64,000 bases of DNA from Acanthosoma haemorrhoidale (Eukaryota; Arthropoda; Insecta; Hemiptera; Acanthosomatidae): assembly GCA_930367205.1 (NCBI GenBank), contig OV884012.1, positions 151,047,405-151,111,404 on the forward strand, in the 5' to 3' direction. The position numbers and the translations under genes were made by a program. Position 1 is the first letter of the stretch; every line of letters begins with the position of its first letter. The notes beneath the pieces were generated by a model. The model worked only from the letters and a program-made list of their open reading frames with translations, had not been told where the DNA came from and made no database searches. Positions 1-10,135 of this stretch are shown here, in pieces.

Positions 1-59
1 GAACATGTTTAAGTTCAGAAACGGTTGAAATAAAATGACATTTTTTAACGGTGACAATG

Positions 60-320
60 TAGAAATCCACATCTGTTTGGAAAAGCCGCAGAGGACACAA
101 GCAATATCCAGTATGGGCTGTGATCTTTCCGCCGTAATCCCCCGGTGGAGAAAAATCTTATTTTCCGACGATGAGCGAGGCCTATAATAAATGAGATTTC
201 CACGATTTCCCAGGTGGCAATTCCTCCTTGTGCCGTTATATTTGTCAGCCGGCCGAGCCTTCCTGTCTCCCCTAATGAAATCTTCACAACCCTCTCCCTC
301 TTTAACACAGTTTTCGGCTT
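60..320. other. GC-richer single-copy island, candidate regulatory DNA
   Basis: This stretch has visibly higher GC than the AT-rich DNA around it and does not recur in the window. The open frame on the minus strand (45-308) resembles no family I know. It may be conserved non-coding DNA, but only cross-species alignment could show that. The remainder of 1-597 is AT-rich and shows nothing I recognise. Confidence 0.25.
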
Positions 321-599
321 AGCTCCTACTTAGTTTTAGCTGACGATATTCAATTTATATAATTATCATGTTTGTTGGAAGAGGTTCTACTTCAGGTTTT
401 CTGAAAATAATCTCTTATAAACCTATTTAAGATTTTAGAATAAGTGGATTCTATGTAAATCGAATTTACTGGATTCAAATTTAAATCATCCTCTGTTAAA
501 CTAAAGCCCCAGGGTTATCACAACCATGATCCACTCAATACTTTTATTTTAAAGAAACGCTTACAACAGCCTATGCCCGTCACCATTATTATGTTTTAT

Positions 600-1370
600 G
601 TCATGTGTTGCCATAGATGTATATAAGAAATTCCCAGGCAGGCACATGACATTCAGCACATATCTGCAGAAGAAGCTGAAAAGAGTTCGTAAGACTTACT
701 ACCCTCTCCAGCATCTCATCACAAGCCTGGCTATATCCTCTAGGCTGAAGCTGTTGTTATATAAGAGCGTCCTGAGGCCAGCTCTACTGTTTGGGACTCC
801 TCTTTTTCGATTTCTCCACACCAGCACCATAACTAGACGCCAGAGCTTCCAGAACAACATCCTGCGCATGCCACAGTGCCAGGCACACCCCTTTCCGTGA
901 AATGAAGGCTCCCGACATCCATAAATAGTTTGAGGTTCCCACCAGCACAAATACATCACAAGAAGACACATCAAGTTCTTCGACTCGATGAAACACTGCC
1001 AAAACCCCCTATTCCGTGACCTGACACCCCCACCGCTACCGACAAGATGGCAACTCACTAGATCTGGGAAAGCAGACCAAATGGTGGACATTACGGCCCT
1101 TGGCTAACCAACAAGCCTCTGACGGGCACCCATCACTGCTATCCAACTAAATGAGCTTGCACTACATGCCCAGAGAGACTCTTGGCCCAGCCACCAGAGG
1201 ACTCTCACCACTGCACCGTGACATTTACACCTCTACCGAGGTCTCCCACACTCCTTAATTCCTTCACCCAACCTTCAAATAGGTCCTCCTAGTAAAAGGA
1301 TCCGTTCACCACAAATAAATTTTACTTTATTTTTTCCCTTATCCTACATTTTCAAAGTTTGAGAGCTGAG
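600..1370 (+). pseudogene. LINE-G copy 1: Jockey-like reverse transcriptase C-terminus plus 3' UTR
   Basis: An open frame at 598-900 encodes the region downstream of the RT catalytic core of Jockey-type non-LTR elements. Visible pieces are TFSTYLQKKLKRVRKT, then RLKLLLYKSVLRPALLFGTP, then QNNILRMP. These correspond to the usual 'dRkLtF..Hi', 'LLYKslLRPaLLYG' and 'QNkiLRmi' blocks. Past the stop at 898-900, another frame still reads IKFFDSMKHCQNPLFRDL (about 969-1020), the typical end of a Jockey ORF2, so at least one frameshift separates the pieces. The catalytic FADD motif is absent, so the copy is 5'-truncated. The 3' part (about 1230-1370) matches the insertion at 42688-42908 and ends near GAGAGCTGAGAAAAA. 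In a live element ORF2 would carry endonuclease and RT for target-primed retrotransposition; this copy is dead. Confidence 0.72.
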
Positions 1371-2600
1371 AAAAATATACAAATTCCCAAAGTATTATTA
1401 AAACTCATCATAAGCTCGATCTTATTTAATATTTCACCATATACATCGTAAAAGCAAGCGCAATAAAAAAAAGTGACTGCATTAGATTTTCTGGCGTGTA
1501 GCAGCTTGTAAAAGTAGGGATTATTTGACACTTCCGTGCAACCTTTAAATGAAAACAAGAAACCTAATAAACAAAACCAAAAAAAAAGTTTATAGAATTC
1601 TATTTATTTTTTTTAAATTAAGCCAACAATTTTTTTAAAGCATATAGGAAAAAATTAATCCTTTAAACATTTAATGCCTCTCTACTAATCTTATTTACTT
1701 CAGAAACTAATGCCATTTATGAGAAAAAAAATTATAATACAAAAGAATATATTTATTTAAAAAGTTTTAGTTTCAACATTAAAAACTTTATTCTGGACAG
1801 ATTTTGAAAATAAAAGATTTTCATTCAACTGACGATATTTTAATAAATTTGTTCATTTGTTTCATGTCCCTCAGCCCTTAAGGTAATTTACTCTATTTAG
1901 AAAATATGAAGTACACATATGTGTAAAACCCCAAACATAAATATAAATTTACTGAATTGCTAATCTTAAATTCACGATTACTAATAAAATTATCTGTCAT
2001 GCGTGAAAGGTCAAGGACCATAGGTGATATTGCTATCTGTTGTAACTCCGAACAAGAATATTGGCCCAGGAGTTTGATGTTTTATCCTCCAATAGACATA
2101 TGTGCAGAAAAAAACAACTTATGACCCTTGATGGTCTTCTGATGGAAAGCATCTGAGTGTGCAAGTTTTTCAGCACTTTATTCTACACGTCTGTCAGTCT
2201 GAAGCCCACTTCTTCAGTCCTTCACCAGGTGGAAGCTACGATGAAGACATGTGTAAAATTTAATTTTGGAATTCATTTTCTATGTCTTGTACTGTATGGA
2301 AAACCTTGAATAAATAAATAATTTTCTTTTGAAAATCGTAGGAATTCCTCTGTTTCCCCCAAAATATATCGCTAATACAAATATATCTAAAGCTACTGAC
2401 GTTCTAGGGCACCCAGTCTCGACCTAAGATGTCTGAAAGGAAGGACTTCCGGTGAGCTAACGCTGAATACTGGTCAACTAAGCTGATTTTATATTAAAAA
2501 AACAATAATTAATATAATAATAGTAAATAAAACTAGTGAAGATAAATAATTTTAAGAAAAGTACCGTAAAAATATGAAATGTTAGGAATTTTTTATGTTA
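1371..2600. other. AT-rich intergenic DNA, no recognisable feature
   Basis: Long A/T runs (1570-1860) and several short spurious frames. I see no repeat shared with the rest of the window and no splice-bounded coding block. Confidence 0.4.
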
Positions 2601-2639
2601 GTGGACTCGAAAAAAGGTTCCGTTTCTCCGTCCCGAGGG

Positions 2640-2800
2640 GTTCAAGATTATCATATCAAGCTAATATATCTGGAACAAGCGGCCTCCAATATACGCAACT
2701 GCAAGTGAAAGGAAAATTCACTGCCCGGCGGCGATTTGAATCCAGGACCTATAAATCATGGATCTGTCATCTTAACGACTACACCATACGAGCGAATGCA
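2640..2800 (-). repeat. tRNA-derived SINE-like sequence 1
   Basis: Read on the minus strand this carries a pol III-like internal promoter: box A GGTGTAGTCGTTAAGATGAC (plus 2766-2785) and box B GGATTCAAATC (plus 2733-2743), about 55 bp apart as in a tRNA. The T-arm does not pair well, so it is not a functional tRNA. Non-tRNA sequence follows on the 3' side down to about 2640. The box A segment resembles the second copy near 13.7 kb (shared TTAAG..TG.CAGA.TCCAT pattern), which argues for a SINE lineage. SINEs are non-coding and rely on LINE enzymes to move. Confidence 0.5.
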
Positions 2801-2938
2801 GTCACATATAGCTTTCTGACCTAACAGAAATAATAAGTTAAAAATCACAAAATAATGAAAAGCTAACTGTTATATTGAAACCTACCTCATTTTCTACCAT
2901 TTTATTTTTCTAATTTATTAGATCAATTGACCTTAACT

Positions 2939-3519
2939 AATTTGGTAGGTCCGTCATGAGATCTTTAATTCAACTTGTTTTTATGTCTTCGACATAGGAA
3001 ATTATCCCGATTGAATCGCCCGATCTCAAGGCTAATGTTATAGTTATTAATAAATTGAGAAACTGGGAATTGTGAAATATATACAAGTAAAATGGTTATA
3101 ACAAATACTTATAATTATAAATAGTGCTGACAAAAATTATATAAAAAAATATTCATTTCCTTTTGAACAAGGATAGTTACTACTAATTAGTTATATAAAA
3201 AAAATGAAAATTGAGCTCAATCTCTTTTTAATGGATCCATAATAATAAAAAAAACAATATCTATATCACCCAATCGATGATCTCCGTTTAATCCAATCAA
3301 CGTTACTGTCGATCTCCTCTTCTTCTTCTTCTTCTTCTTCTCCTCTTCTTCTGTTGGATACCGCCAAGTCGGGGTCTTGCTCTTGTTCGCCCTCTGGCTG
3401 TTAGGCTAAGACTACCCTTTTATCCCATCCCCACTCCTAAGAGCATAAGGGCAGATGCTGGACAAAGTGGGAGGGTGGCTGGTCATGATATTCTCAAATA
3501 TCATGAATGTTACAATATA
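2939..3519 (-). repeat. Repeat H, copy 1 (inverted relative to copy 2)
   Basis: The reverse complement matches 19902-20475 over most of its length, from TGTAACATTC(A/G)TGATATTTGAGAA to ACGGACCT(A/G)CCAAATT. It contains a TCTTC-type microsatellite (about 3315-3352) that is much shorter in the other copy. No protein frame is shared by both copies. The superfamily is unknown; a start at TGT would fit a solo LTR, but I could not find a convincing matching CA end or target-site duplication. Confidence 0.6.
3315..3352. repeat. TCT/TTC-type microsatellite inside repeat H copy 1
   Basis: Uninterrupted TCT/TTC triplets followed by a slightly broken stretch. The matching position in H copy 2 lacks the expansion, so it arose after the copies separated. 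Confidence 0.85.
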
Positions 3520-4214
3520 TCATTAAAATAAATAAGAAATTTAAATGTTCTTGGATTACTTAAGGAAAAATTCAAGTCAGGTGTCATGGTTGCGAAAAAG
3601 TTCACGATTTTAATGACAGTTAAAATGTCTATTTGTGATCCCAACACTTATTAAATATATTTGATGCTCTTCTTAATTTATTGGAATACTTATACTTTTT
3701 AACTGCTAAGTAATTTATAAATTGATTATACTTCATTATTTTTTATGGAGTAGCATTTATCTCCGTGTGAATAAGGTCGAAACCTCGACCTTAATGAAAC
3801 TTTTAATAGCGTTTGACATCATACTTATACTTATTGTTAGAAGGAGTTATAACTCTCTTGAACAATCAACTAAACCCATAAAGATACACATATGCAAACT
3901 AAATAGTAGGTTGGAGTAATTTGAAGAAGACTTAAAATGGTAACTTGGAGAAATTTGTTACTTAAATGAGACGATTTTTATACAGAAAAATAAAGATGAG
4001 GGGAAAGCATAGTGAATTTGGGGGGGGGGGATATTCTTACCATTTTATGTTTCTCTCAAACCTTGAAGAATTTGAAATGTCAGGCTCAAGGTTTCAAATA
4101 GTAGTTTCATGCGACTTCTGTAAAGAAAAAAATTCCTTTTTCTCAGGAAAAAAAACAAAGGGCCAAGAAGATACAAATATTTCTTTTATTACTCGTTCTT
4201 GAGTGGAATAAGCG
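3520..4214. other. AT-rich DNA with an 11-base G run
   Basis: No recognisable gene. Open frames at 3722-3919 and 3966-4202 have low-complexity composition and no motif. A run of 11 G lies at 4020-4030. Confidence 0.4.
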
Positions 4215-4450
4215 AATAGAAATCAGATTGAGCTGCGGAGGTATTCTGGGATCGTCATCACCCCTGATGAGAATCGGTTAGGCACGTGCTTAGGCAAGAA
4301 TGGATATGGGGAAAGTGTTCCTGCGAAGGAGTTGCCTCGGAACCAAGAGCGCTTAATCCCAGCTACTCAATCTGCCATAATTAGCGCCAATTCCACCTTT
4401 CGGCCTCGATCCCAATTAGTCGGACGCTTGATTTAATCTATCTGCTCTCA
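4215..4450. promoter_or_regulatory. Candidate cis-regulatory island with clustered homeodomain cores
   Basis: A GC-richer, non-repeated block. Within about 80 bp it holds TAATCCC (4354-4360, the core preferred by K50 homeodomains such as Otd/Pitx), TAATTA (4378-4383), CAATTA (4413-4418) and a TTTAATC (4432-4438). No open frame fits. Clustering of such cores is typical of arthropod developmental enhancers, but short cores also occur by chance in AT-rich DNA, so this is inference. Confidence 0.3.
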
Positions 4451-4790
4451 AGCGTATAGCTTATAAACTGTACACAGTATACCATTTGTAATCCATAAAG
4501 TACACTGATGATGATAAAAGTAATGAAGCTGATTGGCTGGTCCGTTGTCTAATGAGGCTCGACGCTAGGGAGTGGCTATGACATGCGGATAAGGCACTAG
4601 ACCTGGGACTGAGGGGCCTTCCTTAGCAAGCCACATGGCCGCTACAGCCCAATAAGGTCTCATACAAGAGACTATCAAGATAGAAAGAAAAATTAAGTAC
4701 CTGCAATAGCCAGAACATTGTTGAATTCCAATATGATACAATTTAATTCAATAGGAGTTTCTATTACATAACCCAGACTGATACAATATA
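4451..4790. other. Intergenic DNA with a weak tRNA-like stretch
   Basis: No gene. Around 4570-4615 (GTGGCTATGACATGCGGATA) there is a faint box-A-like resemblance to tRNA-Leu/Ser, but no box B follows. Confidence 0.3.
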
Positions 4791-5508
4791 TTTTTTTTCT
4801 TCCTATCCCCTTTAAATGCACAGATTATATACAATTATAGATCCTCAGGCGAATCTATTTACAAATTATTTTTGTATTTCCTGTAGCGTCATTACATTAA
4901 GTTGATGGGGCTCACCTATTTGATAAAACTTAAAACTAACAGTACTAATTCTTAACCTAATTTTTCCCCCAACCCTAATCCCGTAGCACAGTCATTGCAC
5001 TGCTCCACTCATCCCTATAATCCTCCCCGGAGACTGAAACGGCAGTGGCCTCGTGACCTACTATAAATGCGCACAGTGGGAGTCCTGGCAATGGCCAGTT
5101 TCTCCAATCATGTCCTGAGCGTATGTGGCTCTCGCGCTCTTCGTCAGCCTCCGCTGGCTCGTATCCGGTGACGTGTCTGGTGGGGAGCGTGGGGGACTTC
5201 CCGAGACTCCGCTTCCTCTTTCGCTTGCGAGCGAGGCAACAGCCGTGTGGACTTGGGGGGCCCCTGGGCTGTTTGTAAATATTGTATGAATGTGCGAACG
5301 AATGATGAATTGTAAATATGGTATGAATGAAAACACTTATTTTAATTATTTATTGCCTATTAAGTAGGCAGATTGTAATTTCATCATAATAAAGTTGTTA
5401 TTCAAATTGAATTTTTCCCCGACAGTCTGTTGCCATCGATGTGGGAGGGGTGGTGGGGCCATAGTGTTTAACACTGGGTTGGTTAGGTGCTGCAACGAGT
5501 CAAAAAAA
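4791..5508 (-). mobile_element. LINE-B copy 1 (3' end), split by a LINE-A insertion
   Basis: On the minus strand this is the 3' region of LINE-B. It matches 30746-31240 and 36724-37140, with shared blocks GACAGTCTGTTGCCATCGAT, GATGGGGCTCACC and ATCCTCAGGCGAATC. It ends with GGGATAGGAAG and an A-rich tail (plus-strand T run from 4791). It is interrupted between 4970 and 5409 by a LINE-A copy, so the LINE-B sequence is 4791-4969 plus 5410-5508. It is non-coding and 5'-truncated at a CAAAAAAA run. Confidence 0.72.
4970..5409 (+). mobile_element. LINE-A copy a (3' end), inserted into LINE-B
   Basis: A 440-bp 5'-truncated LINE-A. It starts in the last codons of ORF2 (a frame reading AQSLHC.THPYNPPRRLKRQ then WPRDLL and TAA). 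It runs through the full 3' UTR and ends AATAAAGTTGTTATTCAAATTG. It is flanked by the 11-bp duplication AATTTTTCCCC (4959-4969 and 5410-5420), and the same 11 bases are present once in the uninterrupted LINE-B copy at about 31075. This is a textbook target-primed insertion. Confidence 0.85.
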
Positions 5509-5600
5509 TTCTTTTTTTTTCATAGCTCCTAGATAATTATAGATTCTCAGGCGAATCCATTTACAAATTATTTTTGTGTTTCCTGTAGCATCGCTACACA
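5509..5600 (-). mobile_element. LINE-B copy 2, 3'-terminal fragment
   Basis: Starts with a T run (minus-strand poly-A tail, 5512-5520), then CATAGCTCCTAGATAATTAT and the block ATTCTCAGGCGAATCC. It matches the first 90 bp of the other LINE-B copies. It abuts the truncated 5' end of LINE-B copy 1, so two LINE-B insertions lie back to back in the same orientation. Confidence 0.65.
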
Positions 5601-7030
5601 AAAAACTTCTCGAGAGAGGGATACTATAAATTACTATAGACCTGCATTTATTGATTCAATTTAAGTTTTAGTTTGGAGGAGGGTAAAAATTTTCAACATT
5701 ACGACTCTAAATATTAGTTATACGTTAATAACTTTTCAGGTTTGTTGATGTTTCTATTTTAATAATAATCATAATGAAACTTAAAATTTGTATTGTGTTT
5801 TTAACTAGGATTTTAGATTTGAATACTACTTATTGTTATTTTTTGTTATTAATTTAAATTATATAACCTGTTTGTATTGTAAATGACAGTTAATTTTGGT
5901 CTTTTAATCTGTTGAATCTTCAAGAGTTGGTTATTGATCTGTATTTATCTAGGTTTCTCATGTTTTAGCACCGCTACATATTGAAGTAAAGTTTTAACAA
6001 TTTAACAATACTTCGATACTGACCTAATGTTTTCGTCTGTATCGAAAACTATTCATTACACTTCATCTTGTCCCATTACCATACTAGACAGCATGGGCCT
6101 TTTTCATTGCGTGTTTTAGAATGACAAAGGCTGTGGAAATTTTTAGGAACTACCTTATTCGAGATCTTCGGCCAATAACGCAGAAGTTCCAGCGACCCCA
6201 TCCAACTTAATCAATATTCAATTTTTACCCATAACATTTTTTTTTTTCACGTTACACTACTATTACATAAAATGGTTTTATAAAGTTTCCAGACAACAGA
6301 GTGCCTCTAAACTAAAATTAAAGCTTTAAACATAAAATGTATAGTAATTACTTATATAGATGTAGAAAAAGAACCTACAACAAAATCTAAAAAACTATAA
6401 GTAGTATTATTTACTGGAATATTCATGAAAAGTTAAAAAAAAAAAAAAAAAAAAAAAAAACCGCATTCAGATTTTGGTACAATACCTACGTTTTTACATT
6501 TTTAAATACATTAGTACATGTAGTATTAATGGAATCTCAAACCTCGACTGCCATTACCAAAAAGTAAATTGCATTTTCAGTAGCCAAGCAATTTGACGAA
6601 TAATAATTTAATTCCACCACATTCATAGCTTTTTTTTGTTAAACTATATGAATACAATACTTTAACATATACAAAAATAATAATAATAGATATATTATTT
6701 TTTTTGTTATGTTGTTATCATATAGTTTCAATGTTGTAGCTTATTATCCTGGCTATTTTTTCCTAGTTCCTGTGAATTAATGAAGTGAATTGTCAACCTG
6801 AAGAAAGGATGACAGTGATTGCTTAATAAAATCTTTGTTGGGACCTGATGCTTAGTAAGAATTTAAAAAGTTCGACTAGAACAAACAGCATTAAAAATAT
6901 GATATTAATAACTCACCAGTACATTGGCATAATGTAAACAGATAGTAGCTTCAATGTTGGTTCTTCACGAGTGAAAACCACTGAGATGACAAACCACTAA
7001 TCATCCTATCCCACCATACAATAAACTAAG
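5601..7030. other. AT-rich intergenic DNA with a 26-base A run
   Basis: No gene or shared repeat seen. The A run at 6435-6460 could be a retroposon tail, but the sequence 5' of it is unfamiliar and I see no flanking duplication. Confidence 0.4.
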
Positions 7031-7034
7031 TATT

Positions 7035-7878
7035 GAACTTTATTATGATAAAATTACAATCTGCCTTATTAGGCAATAAGTAGTTGTGATAAATGTTCTC
7101 ATTCATACCATATTTACAATTTTCATTCACTCGCTCATTCTTACAGTATCTACATACAGCCCAGAGACCTCCCAAATCCGCATCGTTGTCACCTCCCTCG
7201 CATGTGAAAGAGGAAGTGGAGTCTTGGGAAGTCCCCCACGCTCCTCCGTCAGCCGCGTCACTGGATAAAAGCCAGCGGAGGCTGACTGAGAGCGCGAATT
7301 CCTTCAAATGCATCTGCGCATAGCAGAATGAGGAGAAACTTGCAAAGCTTCTTTTAATATTTTTCATTGTATAACTTCAAGGAGTTTAGGAAGAAAAAAA
7401 AAAAAAAAAAAAAAAAAACTGAGAGCGCGAGAGCTACAGACACTCAGGACATGATTGGAGAAACACTGGCCATTTCCCGAAATCCCAATGTTACGCATTT
7501 ATAGCAGGTCACGAGGCCACTGCAGGTTTAGTCTCCGTGGAGGATTATAGGGATGAGTGGTGCAGACTGTGCTACGGTATTAAGGTGGCTGGATAGGTTA
7601 CTATGGAATTACATGAACTTGGAAGGGATGAGTTAGAGAACGTAAAGTATATTAAGATCATTATGAATGGTTTTGTTGCTGACGTAATAAGGGGCATTTA
7701 CTATTGTTCTCAGGACTTTGGATTGAAAGGATTGGATACGCTTGATGATGATGCATTTGCTGTCCCCCATAGCTATATTCCTTATGTCCAGATTGGCTTA
7801 AGTATAACTTTGTAAATTAGTAATTTGTTTTCTATTGAGAGACGACTGCAGTGTCATCTGCAAATGTGCCCAAGAAGG
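7035..7878 (-). mobile_element. LINE-A copy b with internal deletion and a foreign poly(A) insert
   Basis: On the minus strand this holds LINE-A 3' UTR (7035 to about 7510), the ORF2 C-terminus (about 7510-7840) and then, abruptly, the RT catalytic block. The frame complementary to 7842-7877 reads TFLGTFADDTAV, the RT motif C with both aspartates. In the longer copy at 44.9-46.3 kb this block lies several hundred bases upstream of the C-terminal part, so copy b has lost the stretch between FADD and the C-terminal 'ENKLL' region. The 3' UTR is also split by a 121-bp insertion at 7298-7418. The open frames on either strand over the UTR are meaningless. Confidence 0.78.
7298..7418 (+). mobile_element. 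121-bp poly(A)-tailed retroinsert of unknown origin
   Basis: It interrupts the LINE-A 3' UTR. It is bounded by direct repeats ctgagagcgcga (7286-7297 and 7419-7430) and ends in 25 A (7394-7418). The 96 bp before the A run match nothing else in the window and carry no AATAAA. The structure is that of a target-primed insertion of the 3' end of a cellular or SINE transcript, sense on the plus strand. Confidence 0.75.
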
Positions 7879-8234
7879 TATAGTACTGAATAGTAAAGAT
7901 ATAATTACGGGTACTCTAATGAAACGGAGAAAACTTAATTTTCGTTGTCTTAAAAGGAATGAGTGTTCTTTGTGCGGTGCACTGTCAAGAACTTGTAAGA
8001 AGAAACAAGAACCGAAGATCCCTTGTTGATTTACTAGCAGTGATAAGCCTTATCTGAGTATCATTAAAGCCAGCTACTTGAAAAGAGCTTATTAGGAGTT
8101 CTTTTTCAAAGGATTCGTTGTATCGCCATTGTAATTCACACCCTCCCTCTATAGAAACATACTTCTTTACGTTCTATTGACTACTCTAACCACACACGTT
8201 TAGGAAAAGAAAATCAATTCTATTCGAATCAAAC
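7879..8234. other. Intergenic DNA, nothing recognised
   Basis: Small open frame at 7835-8029 overlaps the LINE-A edge and has no family resemblance. Confidence 0.35.
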
Positions 8235-8570
8235 AGTTTTATAATGCTTGTTTTATATATAATATTTATAATCCTGTAAAGAACAAGTAGAAGGGGCCTG
8301 AGCAGAACTGTATACCTGCCTCGTGACTTCAAGGAAGTCACTGTTGGTTCCTATTATTTTTAAGTAATTAACCGCATCCCTCCAAGACCTCCCTACTCTC
8401 CAGAATCTTACTCTTTTCTTATACATATATGTCTCAGCTTTAGCCCCAGACCACACCCGACCTTCCGTAGTAGCGTAACTCTTAATATTTGTATATACCA
8501 GTGTTTTGCTTGTACTTTATAGTAAAGCTTTTTTTTCTTTTCTTTTAAAATACTCTACCTACAAAGATAT
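8235..8570 (+). repeat. Repeat C, copy 1
   Basis: Shares a sharp left boundary AGTTTTATAATGC with copies at 34303 and 40847. It then carries GAACAAGTAGAAGGGGCCTG, a CCTCGTGACTTC..GGAAGTCACTG stretch, CTTATACATATATGTCTCAG and TTTGCTTGTACTT. A pyrimidine tract and TTTTAAAATA follow. It is non-coding. It forms an inverted pair with copy 2 about 800 bp away. Confidence 0.65.
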
Positions 8571-8970
8571 TATTATTTTATAATTATTTAACCAAACGAT
8601 AACAACGAAAGCTTAAATTACGTTTAAATCGTATTAAATCATAATCCAACTTTTACGAAGCCCAGAATTATAGCGATTCGGAATATCACCGAGTAGCCAA
8701 CAATAAAAACAGAGAGCTGACATTTCATTATACAACCGGAACTCTGAGCGAGGGACGCATAACTTCTACTACACTGATTTTAGTTAAAAGTTAGGAGTGT
8801 TTTCAACCGGTAAATTAAATCTGAAGCGAGAGTTGCAGTAATACTCTTTTCCAGATTTATTTCAGCAGCGTTCTGAGGCGAATGAAATCTCCCAAATTCT
8901 GATATGAGTGAGGGGAAAAAATGTATTTATACTTGTTAAGCAGGAAGCCTTTGAGTAGCTCTACCTTGTA

Positions 8971-9366
8971 AAATCTGGTGTTCCACAAGGCTCAATACGC
9001 AATACATTATTTACGTCCCCGATATACCTACAAGCTCACACTGTTATCTTATCAAAACATAATACACGTCTCCCTATATCTTCAAAATCACATAACTCTC
9101 TTAAACCAATGGTCCATCCGGTGGGATACACAAATCAACAGAACAAAGTCACCACGAATAACATTCCCTCTCCGTCGTGATCTCCCGATATCAATCGACA
9201 ATCATTTTATTATTCAAACTGTGACATGAACCTCACACAAGTCTTGACAGCAAACCCTTATTATTACTGTACCATTTTCTTAACAAACTTACTGAAGAAC
9301 TACACTTACTTACTGAAACCCATTTGTACATTTGGAGTACCGATGTTAAGACATGCGAAAAACTTC
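8971..9366 (+). pseudogene. Non-LTR reverse transcriptase fragment (GVPQGS region onward)
   Basis: One frame reads SGVPQGSIRNTLFT from 8974, the RT motif B2 region (usual form GVPQGSvLGPlLF). A +1-shifted frame at 8978-9229 reads LQNHITLLNQWSIRWDTQIN, then RITFPLRRDLPIS, matching the usual 'hL..ht..l.qWc.kW.i.iN..Ks..itFt.rr' segment after the catalytic core. A further frame near 9310-9366 reads LLKPICTFGVPMLRHAKN, corresponding to 'LLKPiWTYGiqLWG.Ak'. The YADD block expected between the first two pieces is missing. This is therefore a frameshifted, internally deleted RT relic of a Jockey-like element. The family could be LINE-A or a relative; protein-level identity is too low by eye to decide. 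Confidence 0.75.
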
Positions 9367-9368
9367 AA

Positions 9369-9674
9369 CAATAGTTAAATAATCTCCGTAGAAGAGAGTA
9401 TTTTAAAAGAAAAGAAAGAAAAGCTTTATTATGAAGTACAAGCAAAACAATGGTATATACAAGTAATAAGAGTTATGATTACTACATACTGGGTCGGAGG
9501 GGTGTTAAGGGACTCGTGTCTGGGAGACAAGTGTGAACTGGAACTAAAGCTGAGACATATGTGTATATGAGAAAGGTTGTTTCGGGGAGGGATGCGGTCG
9601 CTTACTAAAAAATAACAAGAACCACTAGTGACTTCCATGAATTCCCGAGGCAGGTATACACTAGAAGGTTTTTT
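9369..9674 (-). repeat. Repeat C, copy 2 (inverted)
   Basis: The reverse complement matches C copies 1 and 3 from TATACCTGCCTCG through TATATACCA.TGTTTTGCTTG to AATAAAGCTTTTCTTTC. It continues past it (TTTTAAAATA.TCTC..CTAC..AGATTATTTAACT), as copy 3 does. The 5' ~60 bp seen in other copies is missing. The homology continuing past AATAAAG shows that this is not a normal poly(A) 3' end. Confidence 0.65.
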
Positions 9675-9756
9675 ATTTTGAAACAAACAATGAAACCCTT
9701 AAAAAAAAAACTTTTTTGTTACATATAAGTATGATAGCTAATAAATGGGTTTTAAT

Positions 9757-10127
9757 CAGGGGTGGCCAACACAAATGATCTCGCGGGCTTTGGAAATGCA
9801 TCATAACTCCGCGGAAATGCATCATAAAACATAGAACCAGTTATATTAGATGTTCAAAGATGCGCGCGCATCATGAGTTCGCAGGATATAATTTAATTAT
9901 TCTGCGAACTCATAAATAAAGCAGGCAATATCTGTCATATATTCGCAAGAATATTATTTTAAAATCAAAGCTAATTTCTTCTCATAATTTCTACAGTTAA
10001 TTTTTGAATATATGGAACCACATATAATGTATTTTTTAATGCAATGGTTTTCACTACTTTATCCATTATAAAATAAATATATTTTGTCAAAGTGTGATGA
10101 ATGCGGTCCGCAGGTTGGCCACCCCTG
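9757..10127. mobile_element. 371-bp hAT-like MITE
   Basis: Terminal inverted repeats CAGGGGTGGCCAAC at 9757-9770 and its exact complement at 10114-10127. The flanks are gttttaat (9749-9756) and gtttaaat (10128-10135), an 8-bp target duplication with one mismatch. A CAGGG...-type end with an 8-bp duplication is the signature of the hAT superfamily. The interior is AT-rich and non-coding, so it would depend on a transposase from elsewhere. Confidence 0.85.
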
Positions 10128-10135
10128 GTTTAAAT

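Noticed and set aside
2579..2824. 81-codon open frame
   Set aside because: Antisense over the tRNA-like SINE; not protein-like.
4555..4620. tRNA-Leu/Ser-like stretch GTGGCTATGACATGCGGATA
   Set aside because: Box A-like only; no box B at the right distance and no fold.
6435..6460. 26-base A run as a retroposon tail
   Set aside because: No flanking direct repeat found and the upstream sequence matches no family in the window.
7026..7367. Overlapping open frames on both strands (7026-7367, 7086-7268, 7093-7323) and their counterparts in other LINE-A copies
   Set aside because: They run through the LINE-A 3' UTR, antisense or downstream of the ORF2 stop, and recur only because the repeat recurs. 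They carry no known domain.
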